A stretch of 64,000 nt of DNA from Pseudosporangium ferrugineum (GCF_003002065.1 NZ_PVZG01000012.1:1-64000), one strand, 5' to 3'; numbered from the stretch's first letter, positions 43,563 to 54,704 are shown. Numbers and translations are program-made. The notes: generated from the letters alone by a model not told the origin.

Positions 43563-44864
43563 TCAGAAGGCCTCGGCGTCGACCTTGCGGACGGCGGCGG
43601 CGAGGATCGCCAGCCCCTCGCGGGCCTCGTCCTCGGTCAGGGTGAGCGGCGGCCCCATCCGGATCACGTTGCCGTACAGGCCGCCCTTGCCGACCAGCAG
43701 CCCGCCCCGGCGGCACTCGTCGAACACCCGCAGGGTCGCGGCGGCGTCCGGCTGGGTCGAGCCGGGGCGGACGAACTCGACCGCCAGCATCAGGCCACGC
43801 CCGCGGATCTCGCCGACGATGCCCGCCCCGCCGGCCTCGGCGCGCAGCCCGTCGAGCAGGATCGTGCCGACCCGCTTCGCGTGGTGCTGGAGGTCGTGGT
43901 CGAGGACGTAGTCGAGGACCGCGTTGCCGGCCGCCGTCGAGATCGGGTTGCCGCCGAACGTGGAGAAGCTCGTCGCCGGGACCGCGTTGACCAGCTCGGC
44001 CCGGCCGACCACGCCGGCCAGGGCGAAGCCGTTGCCGATGCCCTTGGCAAAGGTGATCAGGTCCGGCTGCACGTCGTGCGCCTGATAGCCCCAGAAGTGG
44101 TCGCCCGTACGCCCCCAGCCGGTCTGCACCTCGTCGGCGATGAGCAGGATGCCGTGGTTGTCGAGCTCCTTCTTGAGCGCGCCGAGCAGCCCGTCCGGGG
44201 CGTGCACGAAGCCGCCGACGCCCTGGATCGGCTCGGCGATGAGCGCGGCCACGTCGCCGGCCGTGGTGGTGGCGAGCACCTCGCGCAGGTCCTCGACCGC
44301 GGCCTCGACGTGTTCGGCATCGGACAGGCCCGCCATCCGGCCGCGCAGCCGCTCGCCGGAGTGCAGCCAGCTGACCTGCAGCGGGCTCAGGCCGCTCGCC
44401 GACCAGCTGCGGTGCCCGGTGATCGCCATCGCTGCGAAGGACCGGCCGTGGTAGCTGTTGCGGACCGCCAGGATCTGGTTGGACCGGCGGTGGTTGGTGG
44501 CGAACAGCAGCGCCGCCTCGTTGGCCTCGGTGCCGGAGTTGGCGAAGAAGACCCGGGCGTCCGGGATGCCGGAGACCCGGGCGATCTTCTCGGCCAGCTC
44601 CACCTGCTGCCGGATCAGGTACAGGGTGGAGCTGTGCACGATGCCGGTGGCGAGCTGCCGCTCGACCGCCTCGCGGACCTCGGCCACGTCGTAGCCGAGC
44701 ATCGTGGTGAGCACGCCGCCGAAGAAGTCCAGGTAGGTCTTCCCGGTGCTGTCGGTGACCCGGCGGCCGGAGCCGGCGACCAGCTCGATCGCCTCGTCGC
44801 CGTAGTAGGTGGTCACCCAGGAGGGCAGCACCGCCTGGTGCCGCGCGAGCAGGTCGTCGGTCAT
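43563..44864 (-). CDS. Class III aminotransferase (beta-alanine / 3-aminoisobutyrate transaminase candidate)
   Basis: A 433-residue PLP enzyme. FFANSGTEANEAAL binds the cofactor phosphate, GVGGFVHAPDG and LIADEVQTGWGRTG are class III signatures, and the Schiff-base lysine is in TFAKGIGNGFALAG. The AGXT2/beta-alanine-pyruvate group fits best. ATG 44864 follows GGAGG. It lies 16 bases downstream of the MocR regulator on the same strand and divergent from the pyrimidine-degradation genes, so its job is probably to convert beta-alanine or 3-aminoisobutyrate to (methyl)malonate semialdehyde for the dehydrogenase encoded across the way. Confidence 0.9.
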   Translation of the reverse strand: MTDDLLARHQAVLPSWVTTYYGDEAIELVAGSGRRVTDSTGKTYLDFFGGVLTTMLGYDVAEVREAVERQLATGIVHSSTLYLIRQQVELAEKIARVSGIPDARVFFANSGTEANEAALLFATNHRRSNQILAVRNSYHGRSFAAMAITGHRSWSASGLSPLQVSWLHSGERLRGRMAGLSDAEHVEAAVEDLREVLATTTAGDVAALIAEPIQGVGGFVHAPDGLLGALKKELDNHGILLIADEVQTGWGRTGDHFWGYQAHDVQPDLITFAKGIGNGFALAGVVGRAELVNAVPATSFSTFGGNPISTAAGNAVLDYVLDHDLQHHAKRVGTILLDGLRAEAGGAGIVGEIRGRGLMLAVEFVRPGSTQPDAAATLRVFDECRRGGLLVGKGGLYGNVIRMGPPLTLTEDEAREGLAILAAAVRKVDAEAF

Positions 44865-44880
44865 GTGGGGCCTCCGTGCG

Positions 44881-46275
44881 TCAGCGCCAGCCCCGCGGGT
44901 GCGGGCGGCTACGGGATCCGCTGCCGCGGGCACCGGCCCGGGCCGCGGCGGCGAGGATGTCGGCGAGGTCGGCGTGGCCGTCGCGGATCAGGCCGGCGGT
45001 GATCCGTACGTGGTCGGCGCCGAGCGGGGTCACGGCGAAGGGCGCGCCGGGTGCGACGGCGATGCCGTGCGCGGCGAGGGCCAGCATCGCCATCTGCTGG
45101 TCCTCGACGGTCATCCACAGGTTGATGCCGTCCGCGGCGGTGGCGGGCACGTCCCGGGCGGCGAGCTCGGCCAGCATGACGGCGCGGCGGCGGGCGTACT
45201 CGTCGCGCGCGGCGGCGACCTGCGCCTCGGCCTCCGGCGAGGTGAGCAGGTCGAGCAGGACCGCCTGGAGCAGGCGGCTGGACCAGCCGGGCCCGAGCAG
45301 GCGCCGGTCGGCCACGGCGGTGATCACCCCGGCCGGCCCGCCGAGGGCGGCCAGCCGCAGGTCCGGTCCGTGGCTCTTGGAGAACCCGGCGACGTGCACG
45401 GTCCGGTCCGGCAGGCGGGTGCCGAGGCTCACCGGCGGCGCGGTGGCGATGTCGCCCGCGTGGTCGTCCTCGACGATGGTGACCTGCGGATATCCGGCCA
45501 GCACGTCGGCCAGTTCGGACACCCGCCGGGCGCTGAGGCCGGCGCCGGTCGGGTTGTGCGCCCGCGGCTGCAGGAACACCGCGACCGGGTCGTACGCCTT
45601 GAGCGCCGCACCCAGCTCGCCGGGCCGGAGGCCGTGCTCGTCCATCGGCACGCCGACGACCGTGGCGCCGACCGCGTCGAGCAGGTCGAGGACCGGCGGG
45701 AAGGCGGGGTTCTCGACGAGCACGTGGTCGCCGAGCCGGACGAGCGTCGCGGTGATGCGGTCCAGGGCGTCGAGGGCGCCGTCGACCACGGTCAGCTGCT
45801 CCGGCGGGTACGGCCACCGCTGCCGCAGCACCGTCTCCAGCGGCGGCAGCACGGCGGCCTCGAGGTAGCTGGTGGTGAGCCGCGCGTCGCCGATCCGCCG
45901 CAGCGCCCCGGTCATGCTGGGCAGCAGGTCGTAGTCGGGGACGCCGGTGGAGTAGTCGTGGGCGACCGGGCCGAGGCCGGCGCCGAGCTGGGCGTACCGC
46001 AGGCGGCGGCGGGGCAGCACGGGGGCGGCGACGTACGAGCCGGAGCGCCCGCGGGTCTGGATCGCGCCGGCCCGGGCCAGGCTGCGCCACGCCTCGCTGA
46101 CGGTCGTCGGGCTGACCCCGAGCTCGCGCGCGACGTCGCGCACGGTCGGCAGCCGCGCGCCCGTGGGCAGCTCACCGGCGGTGACGAGCCGGCTCACGGC
46201 CGCGGCGATCCCCCGCGCACTGCGGTCCTCGACAGCGCCGGCGATGACTGGAAGCAAATTACTTCTCCGAAACAT
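44881..46275 (-). CDS. MocR-type regulator (GntR HTH fused to aminotransferase-like domain)
   Basis: About 464 residues. Residues 20-95 are a GntR winged helix (GIAAAVSRLVTAGELPTGARLPTVRDVARELGVSPTTVSEAWRSL), and residues 110-460 a fold type I aminotransferase domain: DGALDALDRITATLV, HNPTGAGLS, IVEDDHAGDIA and VAGFSKSHGPDLRLA, where the lysine after SFSK binds PLP. MocR proteins use PLP and an amine or aldehyde ligand to activate a neighbouring operon. It is divergent from the amidase/hydantoinase operon and cotranscribed with the aminotransferase. The start is uncertain (ATG 46275 used; no clear ribosome-binding site). Confidence 0.9.
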   Translation of the reverse strand: MFRRSNLLPVIAGAVEDRSARGIAAAVSRLVTAGELPTGARLPTVRDVARELGVSPTTVSEAWRSLARAGAIQTRGRSGSYVAAPVLPRRRLRYAQLGAGLGPVAHDYSTGVPDYDLLPSMTGALRRIGDARLTTSYLEAAVLPPLETVLRQRWPYPPEQLTVVDGALDALDRITATLVRLGDHVLVENPAFPPVLDLLDAVGATVVGVPMDEHGLRPGELGAALKAYDPVAVFLQPRAHNPTGAGLSARRVSELADVLAGYPQVTIVEDDHAGDIATAPPVSLGTRLPDRTVHVAGFSKSHGPDLRLAALGGPAGVITAVADRRLLGPGWSSRLLQAVLLDLLTSPEAEAQVAAARDEYARRRAVMLAELAARDVPATAADGINLWMTVEDQQMAMLALAAHGIAVAPGAPFAVTPLGADHVRITAGLIRDGHADLADILAAAARAGARGSGSRSRPHPRGWR

Positions 46276-46450
46276 TTGGTAACAGCAGGGCAATTGTCCG
46301 CCCTGAGCTGTGTCATTAGTGTCCTACGACATCGACCCGGGATGTCAAGCAAAGCGCAGGGTCGATGACAGGCGGTGCCAGAGCGATCACAATCTAAACC
46401 GTGACGTACGCCACCACCGCCGATACGGCCACCAGAGAGGGGCAGCGAGC
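46276..46450. promoter_or_regulatory. Control region of the pyrimidine-catabolic divergon
   Basis: Between mocR and the amidase gene lie CAGGGC-8-GCCCTG (46286-46305), TGTC-4-GACA around 46320-46332, and TGTCA...TGACA around 46345-46372. The region is less G/C-rich than its flanks. These are plausible MocR contact sites; none can be assigned with certainty. Confidence 0.45.
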
Positions 46451-47290
46451 ATGAGCAGAGTCGTTCGCGCCGCGCTCGTCCAGACCACCTGGACGGGCGA
46501 CAAGGAATCGATGATCAAGGCCCACGAGGACTACGCCCGCGACGCCGCCGCCCGGGGCGCCCAGGTGATCTGCTTCCAGGAGCTGTTCTACGGGCCGTAC
46601 TTCTGCCAGGTCCAGGACGCCGCCTACTACGAGTACGCCGAGTCCGTCCCCGGCCCCACCACCGAGCGCTTCCAGGCGCTGGCCGCCGAGCTGAACCTGG
46701 TCATGGTCCTGCCGATGTACGAGCAGGAGCAGCCCGGCGTCCTCTACAACACCGCCGCGGTGGTCGACGCCGACGGCTCGTACCTGGGCAAGTACCGCAA
46801 GCACCACATCCCGCAGGTCAACGGCTTCTGGGAGAAGTTCTACTTCCGCCCCGGCAACCTCGGCTACCCGGTCTTCGACACCGCGGTCGGCAAGGTCGGC
46901 GTCTACATCTGCTACGACCGGCACTTCCCCGAGGGGTGGCGCACGCTGGGCCTGAACGGCGCGCAGATCGTGTTCAATCCGTCGGCCACGAGCCGCGGGC
47001 TGTCGTCGTACCTGTGGCAGCTGGAGCAGCCGGCCAGCGCGGTGGCCAACGAGTACTTCATCGGGGCGATCAACCGGGTCGGCATCGAGCCGCTGGGCGA
47101 CGACGACTTCTACGGCCAGTCGTACTTCGTGGACCCGGAGGGCAAGTTCGTCGGCGACGTCGGCGACACCCACGAGCCGGAGCTGATCGTCCGCGACCTG
47201 GACCTGAGCCTCATCGAGACGGTCCGCAACCGATGGCAGTTCTACCGCGACCGCCGGCCGGAGAGCTACGACGGGCTGGTGCAGCCGTGA
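46451..47290 (+). CDS. Nitrilase-superfamily amidohydrolase (N-carbamoyl-beta-alanine amidase / beta-ureidopropionase type)
   Basis: A 279-residue C-N hydrolase. The catalytic Glu-Lys-Cys set is visible: VICFQELFYGPYF (Glu), YRKHHIPQV (Lys) and VYICYDRHFPEGW (Cys). The adjacent dihydropyrimidinase points to hydrolysis of N-carbamoyl-beta-alanine (or N-carbamoyl-3-aminoisobutyrate) to the amino acid, CO2 and ammonia. GAGGGG lies before ATG 46451. Its TGA overlaps the GTG of the next gene by four bases. N-carbamoylputrescine amidase is a relative with a similar sequence and is the main alternative, less likely in this setting. Confidence 0.9.
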   Translation: MSRVVRAALVQTTWTGDKESMIKAHEDYARDAAARGAQVICFQELFYGPYFCQVQDAAYYEYAESVPGPTTERFQALAAELNLVMVLPMYEQEQPGVLYNTAAVVDADGSYLGKYRKHHIPQVNGFWEKFYFRPGNLGYPVFDTAVGKVGVYICYDRHFPEGWRTLGLNGAQIVFNPSATSRGLSSYLWQLEQPASAVANEYFIGAINRVGIEPLGDDDFYGQSYFVDPEGKFVGDVGDTHEPELIVRDLDLSLIETVRNRWQFYRDRRPESYDGLVQP

Positions 47291-48687
47291 GCTATCTGAT
47301 CAAGGGGGGCACGGTCGTCTCCACCACCGGCCCGAACCCGGCGGACGTCCTGGTCGACGGCGAGCGGATCGTCGCGCTGTTCGCCCCCGGCACCGGGCCG
47401 CAGGAGATCGAGACGATCGACGCCACCGGTAAATACGTCATCCCCGGCGCCATCGACGCGCACACCCACATGCAGATGCCGTTCGGCGGCACCGAGGCGA
47501 GCGACACCTTCGACACGGGTACGCGCGCCGCCGCGTTCGGCGGCACCACCACGATCATCGACTTCGCGATCCAGCGGTACGGCGAGGTGGTGCAGGACGG
47601 GCTGGCCGCCTGGCACGCCAAGACGGCCGGCACCTGCCACATCGACTACGGCTTCCACATGATCCTCGGCGGCGTGGACGACGAGTCGCTCAAGGCCATG
47701 GACCAGCTCGTCGCCGACGAGGGCATCACCAGCTTCAAGCTGTTCATGGCGTACCCGGGGGTGTTCTACAGCGACGACGGGCAGATCCTGCGGGCCATGC
47801 AGCGGGCGCGGGACAACGGCGCCATGATCATGATGCACGCGGAGAACGGCCCGGCCATCGACGTCCTGGTCAAGCAGGCCCTCGAGCGCGGCGAGACGGA
47901 CCCGTACCACCACGGCGTGACCCGGCCCCAGGAGCTGGAGGCCGAGGCGACGAGCCGGGCGATCTGGCTGGCGAGCGTGGCCGCGGACTGCCCGCTCTAC
48001 ATCGTGCACCTGTCCGCCTCCAAGGCGCTGGAGCAGGTGGCCGCCGCCCGCGACCTGGGCCGCAACGTGTTCGCCGAGACCTGCCCGCAGTACCTCTACC
48101 TGACGCTGGAGGACCAGCTCGGCGCGCCCGGCTTCGAGGGCGCCAAGTGGGTCTGCTCCACGCCGCTGCGCAGCAAGCACGAGAGCCACCGCGCGGACCT
48201 GTGGCGCGGCCTGCGCACCAACGACCTCGCCATGGTCTCCACCGACCACTGCCCCTTCTGCATGAAGGACCAGAAGGAGATGGGCGTCGGCGACTTCTCG
48301 AAGATCCCGAACGGCATCGGCGGCGTCGAGCACCGCGTCGACCTGCTCTATCAGGGCGTCGTCGACGGCAAGCTCTCGCTCGGCCGCTGGGTCGAGACGA
48401 TCGCCACCACCCCGGCCCGGATGTTCGGGATGTACCCGCGCAAGGGCGTGATCGCGCCCGGTTCCGACGCCGACATCGTGCTGTACGACCCGGCCGGGCG
48501 GACCCGGATCGGCGTGGACACGCACCACATGAACATGGACTACTCCGCCTGGGAGGGCTGGGAGATCGCCGGCCGGGTCGACACCGTCATCTCCCGCGGC
48601 ACGGTCATCGTGCGGGGCGGCGAGTACGAGGGACGCGCCGGCCACGGCCGCTACGTGCCCCGCGGCCTCTCCGACTACCTGGTTTAG
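47287..48687 (+). CDS. hydA: Dihydropyrimidinase / D-hydantoinase
   Basis: A 466-residue zinc amidohydrolase that opens dihydrouracil, dihydrothymine or hydantoins. GAIDAHTHMQMPFGG carries the first two metal histidines, TSFKLFMAYPG the carboxylated lysine, MMHAENG and VHLSASKALE further metal histidines, and STDHCPF the catalytic aspartate. The start GTG overlaps the amidase stop (GTGA). Length and motifs are full. It acts one step before the amidase in reductive pyrimidine breakdown. Confidence 0.94.
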   Translation: MSYLIKGGTVVSTTGPNPADVLVDGERIVALFAPGTGPQEIETIDATGKYVIPGAIDAHTHMQMPFGGTEASDTFDTGTRAAAFGGTTTIIDFAIQRYGEVVQDGLAAWHAKTAGTCHIDYGFHMILGGVDDESLKAMDQLVADEGITSFKLFMAYPGVFYSDDGQILRAMQRARDNGAMIMMHAENGPAIDVLVKQALERGETDPYHHGVTRPQELEAEATSRAIWLASVAADCPLYIVHLSASKALEQVAAARDLGRNVFAETCPQYLYLTLEDQLGAPGFEGAKWVCSTPLRSKHESHRADLWRGLRTNDLAMVSTDHCPFCMKDQKEMGVGDFSKIPNGIGGVEHRVDLLYQGVVDGKLSLGRWVETIATTPARMFGMYPRKGVIAPGSDADIVLYDPAGRTRIGVDTHHMNMDYSAWEGWEIAGRVDTVISRGTVIVRGGEYEGRAGHGRYVPRGLSDYLV

Positions 48688-48695
48688 GGGCACAC

Positions 48696-50180
<1,485 letters not shown>

Positions 50181-50185
50181 GCCGG

Positions 50186-51181
50186 ATGGACATCGGCGTC
50201 GTCCTGCAGTGCGACCCGCCCTCCGCGGAGGTCGTCGAGCTGGCGAAGCGCGCGGAGGAACTGGGCTACAGCCACGTGTGGACGTTCGACTCGCACGTGC
50301 TGTGGCAGGAGCCGTTCGTCATCTACAGCAAGATCCTCAGCGAGACCCGGCGGGTGGTCGTCGGCCCGATGGTGACCAACCCGGGCACCCGCGACTGGAC
50401 GGTCATCGCGTCGCAGTTCGCCACCCTCAACGAGATGTACGGCAACCGCACCATCTGCGGCATCGGCCGCGGCGACTCCGCGCTGCGGGTGCTCGGGCTG
50501 GCCCCGAACACCCTCGGCGAGCTGCGCGAGAGCGTCGGGATCATCCGGGGGCTCGCCAACGGCGAGAAGGTGACCGTACGCGGCCGCGAGCTCGAGTTCG
50601 CCTGGGCGCCGCACAGCCGGCTCGACGTGTGGGTGGCCGCGTACGGTCCCCGGGCCCTGGCCCTGACCGGCGAGGTCGGTGACGGCTACATCCTGCAGCT
50701 CGCCGACCCGGACATCGCGGCCTGGATGATCGGGGCGGTCCGGGAGGCCGCCGAGCGGGCGGGCCGCGACCCGGCGGCGATCCGGTTCTGCGTGGCGGCA
50801 CCGGCGTACGTCGGCGACGACCTCGCCCACCAGCGGGACCAGACCCGCTGGTTCGGCGGGATGGTCGGCAACCACGTCGCCGACATCGTGGCCCGCTACG
50901 GCACCGGCGGCGCGGTGCCGCAGGTGCTCACCGACTACATCCAGGGCCGGCAGGGGTACGACTACGCCCAGCACGGGCGGGCCGGCAACGAGCACACCAC
51001 GTTCGTGCCGGACGAGGTGGTGGACCGCTTCTGCATCCTCGGGCCGGTCGAGAACCACCTGGCCCGGCTCGGCCGGCTGCGCGAGCTGGGCGTCGACCAG
51101 TTCGCGCTCTACCTGCAACACGACGACAAGGAAGCGACGCTCGAGGCGTACGGAAAAAGCGTGATTCCGGCGGTCTCATGA
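50186..51181 (+). CDS. LLM-class F420-dependent oxidoreductase (TIGR03842 type)
   Basis: A 331-residue luciferase-like TIM-barrel oxidoreductase. MDIGVVLQCDPPSAEVVELAKRAEELGYSHVWTFDSH is the family start, TNPGTRDWTVIASQFATLNEMYG and CGIGRGDSALRVLGLAP form the cofactor pocket, and WVAAYGPRALALTGEVGDGYI follows. F420 or FMN is the expected cofactor. ATG 50186 fits the family, though GTG 50177 would overlap the mmsA stop. Sitting in a pyrimidine-catabolic operon without a dihydropyrimidine dehydrogenase, it is a candidate for the reductive or an accessory oxidative step; that is inference. Confidence 0.88.
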   Translation: MDIGVVLQCDPPSAEVVELAKRAEELGYSHVWTFDSHVLWQEPFVIYSKILSETRRVVVGPMVTNPGTRDWTVIASQFATLNEMYGNRTICGIGRGDSALRVLGLAPNTLGELRESVGIIRGLANGEKVTVRGRELEFAWAPHSRLDVWVAAYGPRALALTGEVGDGYILQLADPDIAAWMIGAVREAAERAGRDPAAIRFCVAAPAYVGDDLAHQRDQTRWFGGMVGNHVADIVARYGTGGAVPQVLTDYIQGRQGYDYAQHGRAGNEHTTFVPDEVVDRFCILGPVENHLARLGRLRELGVDQFALYLQHDDKEATLEAYGKSVIPAVS

Positions 51182-52038
51182 GACGCGTCCTCAGCGTCCT
51201 CGCCGCGGTGGTGGTGTTCGTGGCCCTGTGGGAGGGCTACAAGGCGGTCGGCGACCCGGACGGGACCGTGCTGTTCGGCACCCGGGTCCTGCCGCGCGCC
51301 GACGACCTGTCCATGCCGCACGTCTGGGACATGCTGCGCCGGCTCGGCCGTCCGGAACTCACCGGCGGCCGGCCGGTCTGGCAGGTGGTGCTCGGCGCGT
51401 GCCTGTTCACGCTGGGCATCACCGTGGCCGGGTTCGCCGCCGGCGCGGTCGTCGGGCTGCTGCTGGCGGTCGCGATGCAGCGGTTCCGGCTCGTCGAGCG
51501 GGGACTGCTGCCGTACGTGATCCTGTCGCAGACCGTGCCGCTGGTGGCGCTCGCGCCGCTGATCGCCGGGTGGAGCGGGAACCTGTCGTTCGGGCCGTAC
51601 CCGTGGCAGGACTGGATGACGGTCGCGGTGATCGCCGCGTACCTGAGCTTCTTCCCGGTGGCCGTCGGCATGCTGCGCGGCCTCCAGTCGCCGCAGGCGA
51701 GCGGGGTGGAGCTGATGCGCAGCTACGCCGCCGGCTGGTGGCGCACGCTGATCAAGCTCCGCCTGCCGGCGGCGCTGCCCTACCTGTTCCCGGCGCTGCG
51801 GCTGGCCGGCGCGGCCGCCGTCGTGGGCGCGGTGGTCGGTGAGATCTCCACGGGTACGCGCGGAGGCATCGGCCGCCTGGTCATCGAGTACTCGCGGGAG
51901 GCCACCAGCGACCCCGCGAAGGTCTACACCGCCATGCTCGGCGCGGCCCTGCTGGGTCTCGTCGTGGCGGCCCTGGTCAGCCTGCTCGAGCTGCCGCTGA
52001 TGCGGCACCGGCGCCGAGTCCCGGTGGTGACGATGTGA
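51178..52038 (+). CDS. ABC transporter permease (first of two)
   Basis: A 286-residue BPD-type permease with six or so helices and the EAA loop around SPQASGVELMRSYAAGWWRTLIKLRLPAALPYLF. ATG overlaps the preceding stop (ATGA). An unusual periplasmic loop of about 45 residues follows the first helix (DGTVLFGTRVLPRADDL...). Belongs with the ATPase, second permease and NMT1/THI5-type binding protein that follow. Confidence 0.9.
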   Translation: MRRVLSVLAAVVVFVALWEGYKAVGDPDGTVLFGTRVLPRADDLSMPHVWDMLRRLGRPELTGGRPVWQVVLGACLFTLGITVAGFAAGAVVGLLLAVAMQRFRLVERGLLPYVILSQTVPLVALAPLIAGWSGNLSFGPYPWQDWMTVAVIAAYLSFFPVAVGMLRGLQSPQASGVELMRSYAAGWWRTLIKLRLPAALPYLFPALRLAGAAAVVGAVVGEISTGTRGGIGRLVIEYSREATSDPAKVYTAMLGAALLGLVVAALVSLLELPLMRHRRRVPVVTM

Positions 52039-52799
52039 CTGCTGTATCCGTCTCCGGTGTCACCCAGGTCTTCAACCGGGGCCGCCCCGACGAGGTGACC
52101 GCCCTGTCCGACGTGGACCTGACGGTCGCGGCCGGCGAGTTCGTCTCGCTCATCGGCCCGTCCGGCTGCGGCAAGAGCACCCTGCTGCGGCTGATCGCCG
52201 ACCTGCTCGCACCCACCACCGGCACGGTCGAGGTGTCCGGCAAGCCGGCCCGTCAGGCCCGGCTGGAGCAGGCCTACGGGATCGCCTTCCAGCAGGCCGG
52301 GCTCTTCGAGTGGCGTACGGTGCAGCGCAACGTCGAACTGCCGCTGGAGCTGCGCGGGCAGTCGAAGGCCGAACGCCGCGAGCGGGCCGCCGAGATGCTG
52401 GAGCTGGTCGGGCTCGCCGACTTCGCCGGGCACTATCCCGCGCAGCTGTCCGGCGGCATGCAGCAGCGGGTGGCGATCGCCCGCGCGCTGGCCGTGCATC
52501 CGCCGCTGCTGCTCATGGACGAGCCGTTCGGCGCCCTCGACGAGATGACCCGCGAACGCCTGCAGACCGAACTGCTCGCGATCTGCGCGCAGACCGGCAC
52601 CAGCACCGTCTTCGTCACCCACTCCATCCCCGAGGCGGTGTTCCTCTCCGACCGGGTCGTGGTGATGTCGCCGCGCCCCGGCCGGATCACCGGCACCGTC
52701 GGCATCGACCTGCCGGCGCGCGACGAGGCCGTCCGCCAGTCCCCCGACTTCTTCTCCCACGTGACCCTCGTCCGCAAGACCCTGCGCGGTACGCCGTGA
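52035..52799 (+). CDS. ABC transporter ATPase (SsuB/TauB/ThiZ type)
   Basis: A 254-residue ATPase. Walker A IGPSGCGKSTLLRLIADL, Q-loop AFQQAGLFEW, signature LSGGMQQRVAIARALAV and Walker B LLLMDEPFGALDEMTR with H-loop VTHSIPEA are complete. GTG start overlaps the permease stop (GTGA). It is of the group serving sulfonate, nitrate and pyrimidine-like substrates. Confidence 0.94.
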   Translation: MTAVSVSGVTQVFNRGRPDEVTALSDVDLTVAAGEFVSLIGPSGCGKSTLLRLIADLLAPTTGTVEVSGKPARQARLEQAYGIAFQQAGLFEWRTVQRNVELPLELRGQSKAERRERAAEMLELVGLADFAGHYPAQLSGGMQQRVAIARALAVHPPLLLMDEPFGALDEMTRERLQTELLAICAQTGTSTVFVTHSIPEAVFLSDRVVVMSPRPGRITGTVGIDLPARDEAVRQSPDFFSHVTLVRKTLRGTP

Positions 52800-53551
52800 G
52801 ACGCGTCCTGCCGCCGGTGATCGTCGGCGTGCTCGCCCTCGTCGCGTGGGAGCTGACCGTCTCGCTCGGCCGGATCGCGCCGTTCATCCTGCCCGCGCCG
52901 TCGGCGATCGGGCACGAGCTGGTCGCCCAGCGCGACAACATCCTCTCCGCCGCGGCGGCCAGCGGCCTCAACGCCCTGATCGGCCTGCTGTGGGGCGCGG
53001 CGGCCGGCATCCTGGCCGCCATGGCGGCGAGCCGGTTCCGGCTGCTGGCCGACGTGTCCCTGCCGGTGGCGGCGGTGCTCAACGCGCTGCCGATCATCGC
53101 GCTGGCCCCGATCCTCAACAACATGTTCGAGTCCACCTCGAACCTGCCGCGCCGCCTGGTCGCGGGCATCATCGTGTTCTTCCCGGTCTTCGTCAACACG
53201 CTGCGCGGGCTGCGCGAGGTGGACCCCACCCACCGCGAGCTGATGACCAGCTACGCGGCGAAGGGCTGGACGTTCACCCGGCTCGTCCGGCTGCCCGGCG
53301 CGCTGCCCTTCGTCTTCACCGGCCTGCGACAGGCGTCCTCGCTGGCCGTGATCGCCGCGGTGGTCGCCGAGTACTTCGGCGGCCTGCAGAACGGGCTCGG
53401 GTCGCGGATCACCTCCGCGGCCGCGTTCACCGCGTACCCCCGTGCCTGGGCCTTCGTGGTCGGCGCCTGCCTGCTCGGACTGATCTTCTACCTCACCACG
53501 CTCCTGCTGGAGCGTCTCGCGATGCCCTGGAAAGCCCGCCTTCTCTCGTAG
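52796..53551 (+). CDS. ABC transporter permease (second of two)
   Basis: A 251-residue permease. EAA loop: LREVDPTHRELMTSYAAKGWTFTRLVRLPGALPFVFTGLR. GTG start overlaps the ATPase stop by four bases. Together with the first permease it would form a heterodimeric channel. Confidence 0.92.
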   Translation: MRRVLPPVIVGVLALVAWELTVSLGRIAPFILPAPSAIGHELVAQRDNILSAAAASGLNALIGLLWGAAAGILAAMAASRFRLLADVSLPVAAVLNALPIIALAPILNNMFESTSNLPRRLVAGIIVFFPVFVNTLRGLREVDPTHRELMTSYAAKGWTFTRLVRLPGALPFVFTGLRQASSLAVIAAVVAEYFGGLQNGLGSRITSAAAFTAYPRAWAFVVGACLLGLIFYLTTLLLERLAMPWKARLLS

Positions 53552-53559
53552 GAGTTCGT

Positions 53560-54687
53560 GTGCGTCGTCCCTTGCTGGCCACCCTCGCCGCCGCCGTGCT
53601 GACCCTCGCGGCGTGCGGCACGGCCGACACCCCCGCCACCCCGGCCGCCTCCGGCGGCGTCACCCCGATCAAGCTCCAGCTGCAATGGTTCTACCAGGCC
53701 CAGTTCGCCGGCTACATCGCCGCGGTGGACCGGGGCTTCTACTCCGAGCAGGGCCTCGACGTCCAGCTGCTGGAGGGCGGCGTCGACATCGTCCCGCAGA
53801 CCGTGCTCGCCCAGGGCAAGGCCGACTACGCCGTCGCCTGGGTGCCCAAGGCGCTCGCCTCCCGCGAACAGGGCGCGAAGATCACCGACGTCGGCCAGAT
53901 CTTCGCGCGCTCCGGCACGTACCAGGTGGCCTGGAAGAACAGTGGCATCGCCGGGCCGGCCGACTTCAAGGGCAAGAAGGTCGGCAACTGGGGCTTCGGC
54001 AACGAGTTCGAGCTGTTCGCCGGCATGACCAAGGCCGGCCTCGACCCCGGCAGGGACGTCACCCTGGTGCAGCAGCAGTTCGACATGCAGGCGCTGCTGA
54101 AGAAGGAGATCGACGCGGCCCAGGCGATGAGCTACAACGAGTACGCCCAGCTGCTCGAGGCGAAGAACCCGGCCACCGGCAAGCTCTACACCGCCGACGA
54201 CTTCACGGTCATCGACTGGAAGACGAACGGGTCCGCGATGCTCCAGGACGCGGTGTGGGCGAACACGGAGAAGCTCGGCGACCCGGCGTACCAGCAGCAG
54301 ACGGTGAAGTTCCTGGCCGGCACGATCAAGGGCTGGGCGTACTGCCGCGACAACCCGGAGCAGTGCCGCGACATGGTGGTGGCGAAGGGTTCCAAGCTCG
54401 GCAAGAGCCACCAGCTCTGGCAGATGAACGAGGTCAACAAGCTCATCTGGCCGTCGAAGGCCGGCATCGGGCTGATCGACGAGGCCGACTGGAAGCAGAC
54501 CGTCGACCTCTCCATGACCACGAAGAACCAGACCGGCGACACCGTCCTCACCAAGCAGCCCGAGGGCGTCGCCTACACCAACGACTACGTCCGGAAGGCG
54601 CTGGATCAGGCCAAGGCCGCGGGCGTCGACGTCACGGGCGCCGGCTTCAAGCCGAGCACGGTCACCCTGTCGGAGGGCGGCGCCTGA
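53560..54687 (+). CDS. ABC substrate-binding lipoprotein, NMT1/THI5 family
   Basis: A 375-residue lipoprotein. The N terminus RRPLLATLAAAVLTLAACGTAD has a lipobox LAAC. The mature part is an NMT1/THI5-like binding protein: IKLQLQWFYQAQFAGYIAAVDRGFYSEQGLDVQLLEGG, then KGKKVGNWGFGNEFELFAG. Relatives bind pyrimidine-type thiamin precursors, riboflavin and similar heterocycles, which fits uptake of a pyrimidine or hydantoin for the operon. AGGAG lies five to six bases before GTG 53560. Last gene of the operon. Confidence 0.92.
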   Translation: MRRPLLATLAAAVLTLAACGTADTPATPAASGGVTPIKLQLQWFYQAQFAGYIAAVDRGFYSEQGLDVQLLEGGVDIVPQTVLAQGKADYAVAWVPKALASREQGAKITDVGQIFARSGTYQVAWKNSGIAGPADFKGKKVGNWGFGNEFELFAGMTKAGLDPGRDVTLVQQQFDMQALLKKEIDAAQAMSYNEYAQLLEAKNPATGKLYTADDFTVIDWKTNGSAMLQDAVWANTEKLGDPAYQQQTVKFLAGTIKGWAYCRDNPEQCRDMVVAKGSKLGKSHQLWQMNEVNKLIWPSKAGIGLIDEADWKQTVDLSMTTKNQTGDTVLTKQPEGVAYTNDYVRKALDQAKAAGVDVTGAGFKPSTVTLSEGGA

Positions 54688-54704
54688 GGATGCCCGCCGG
54701 TTCC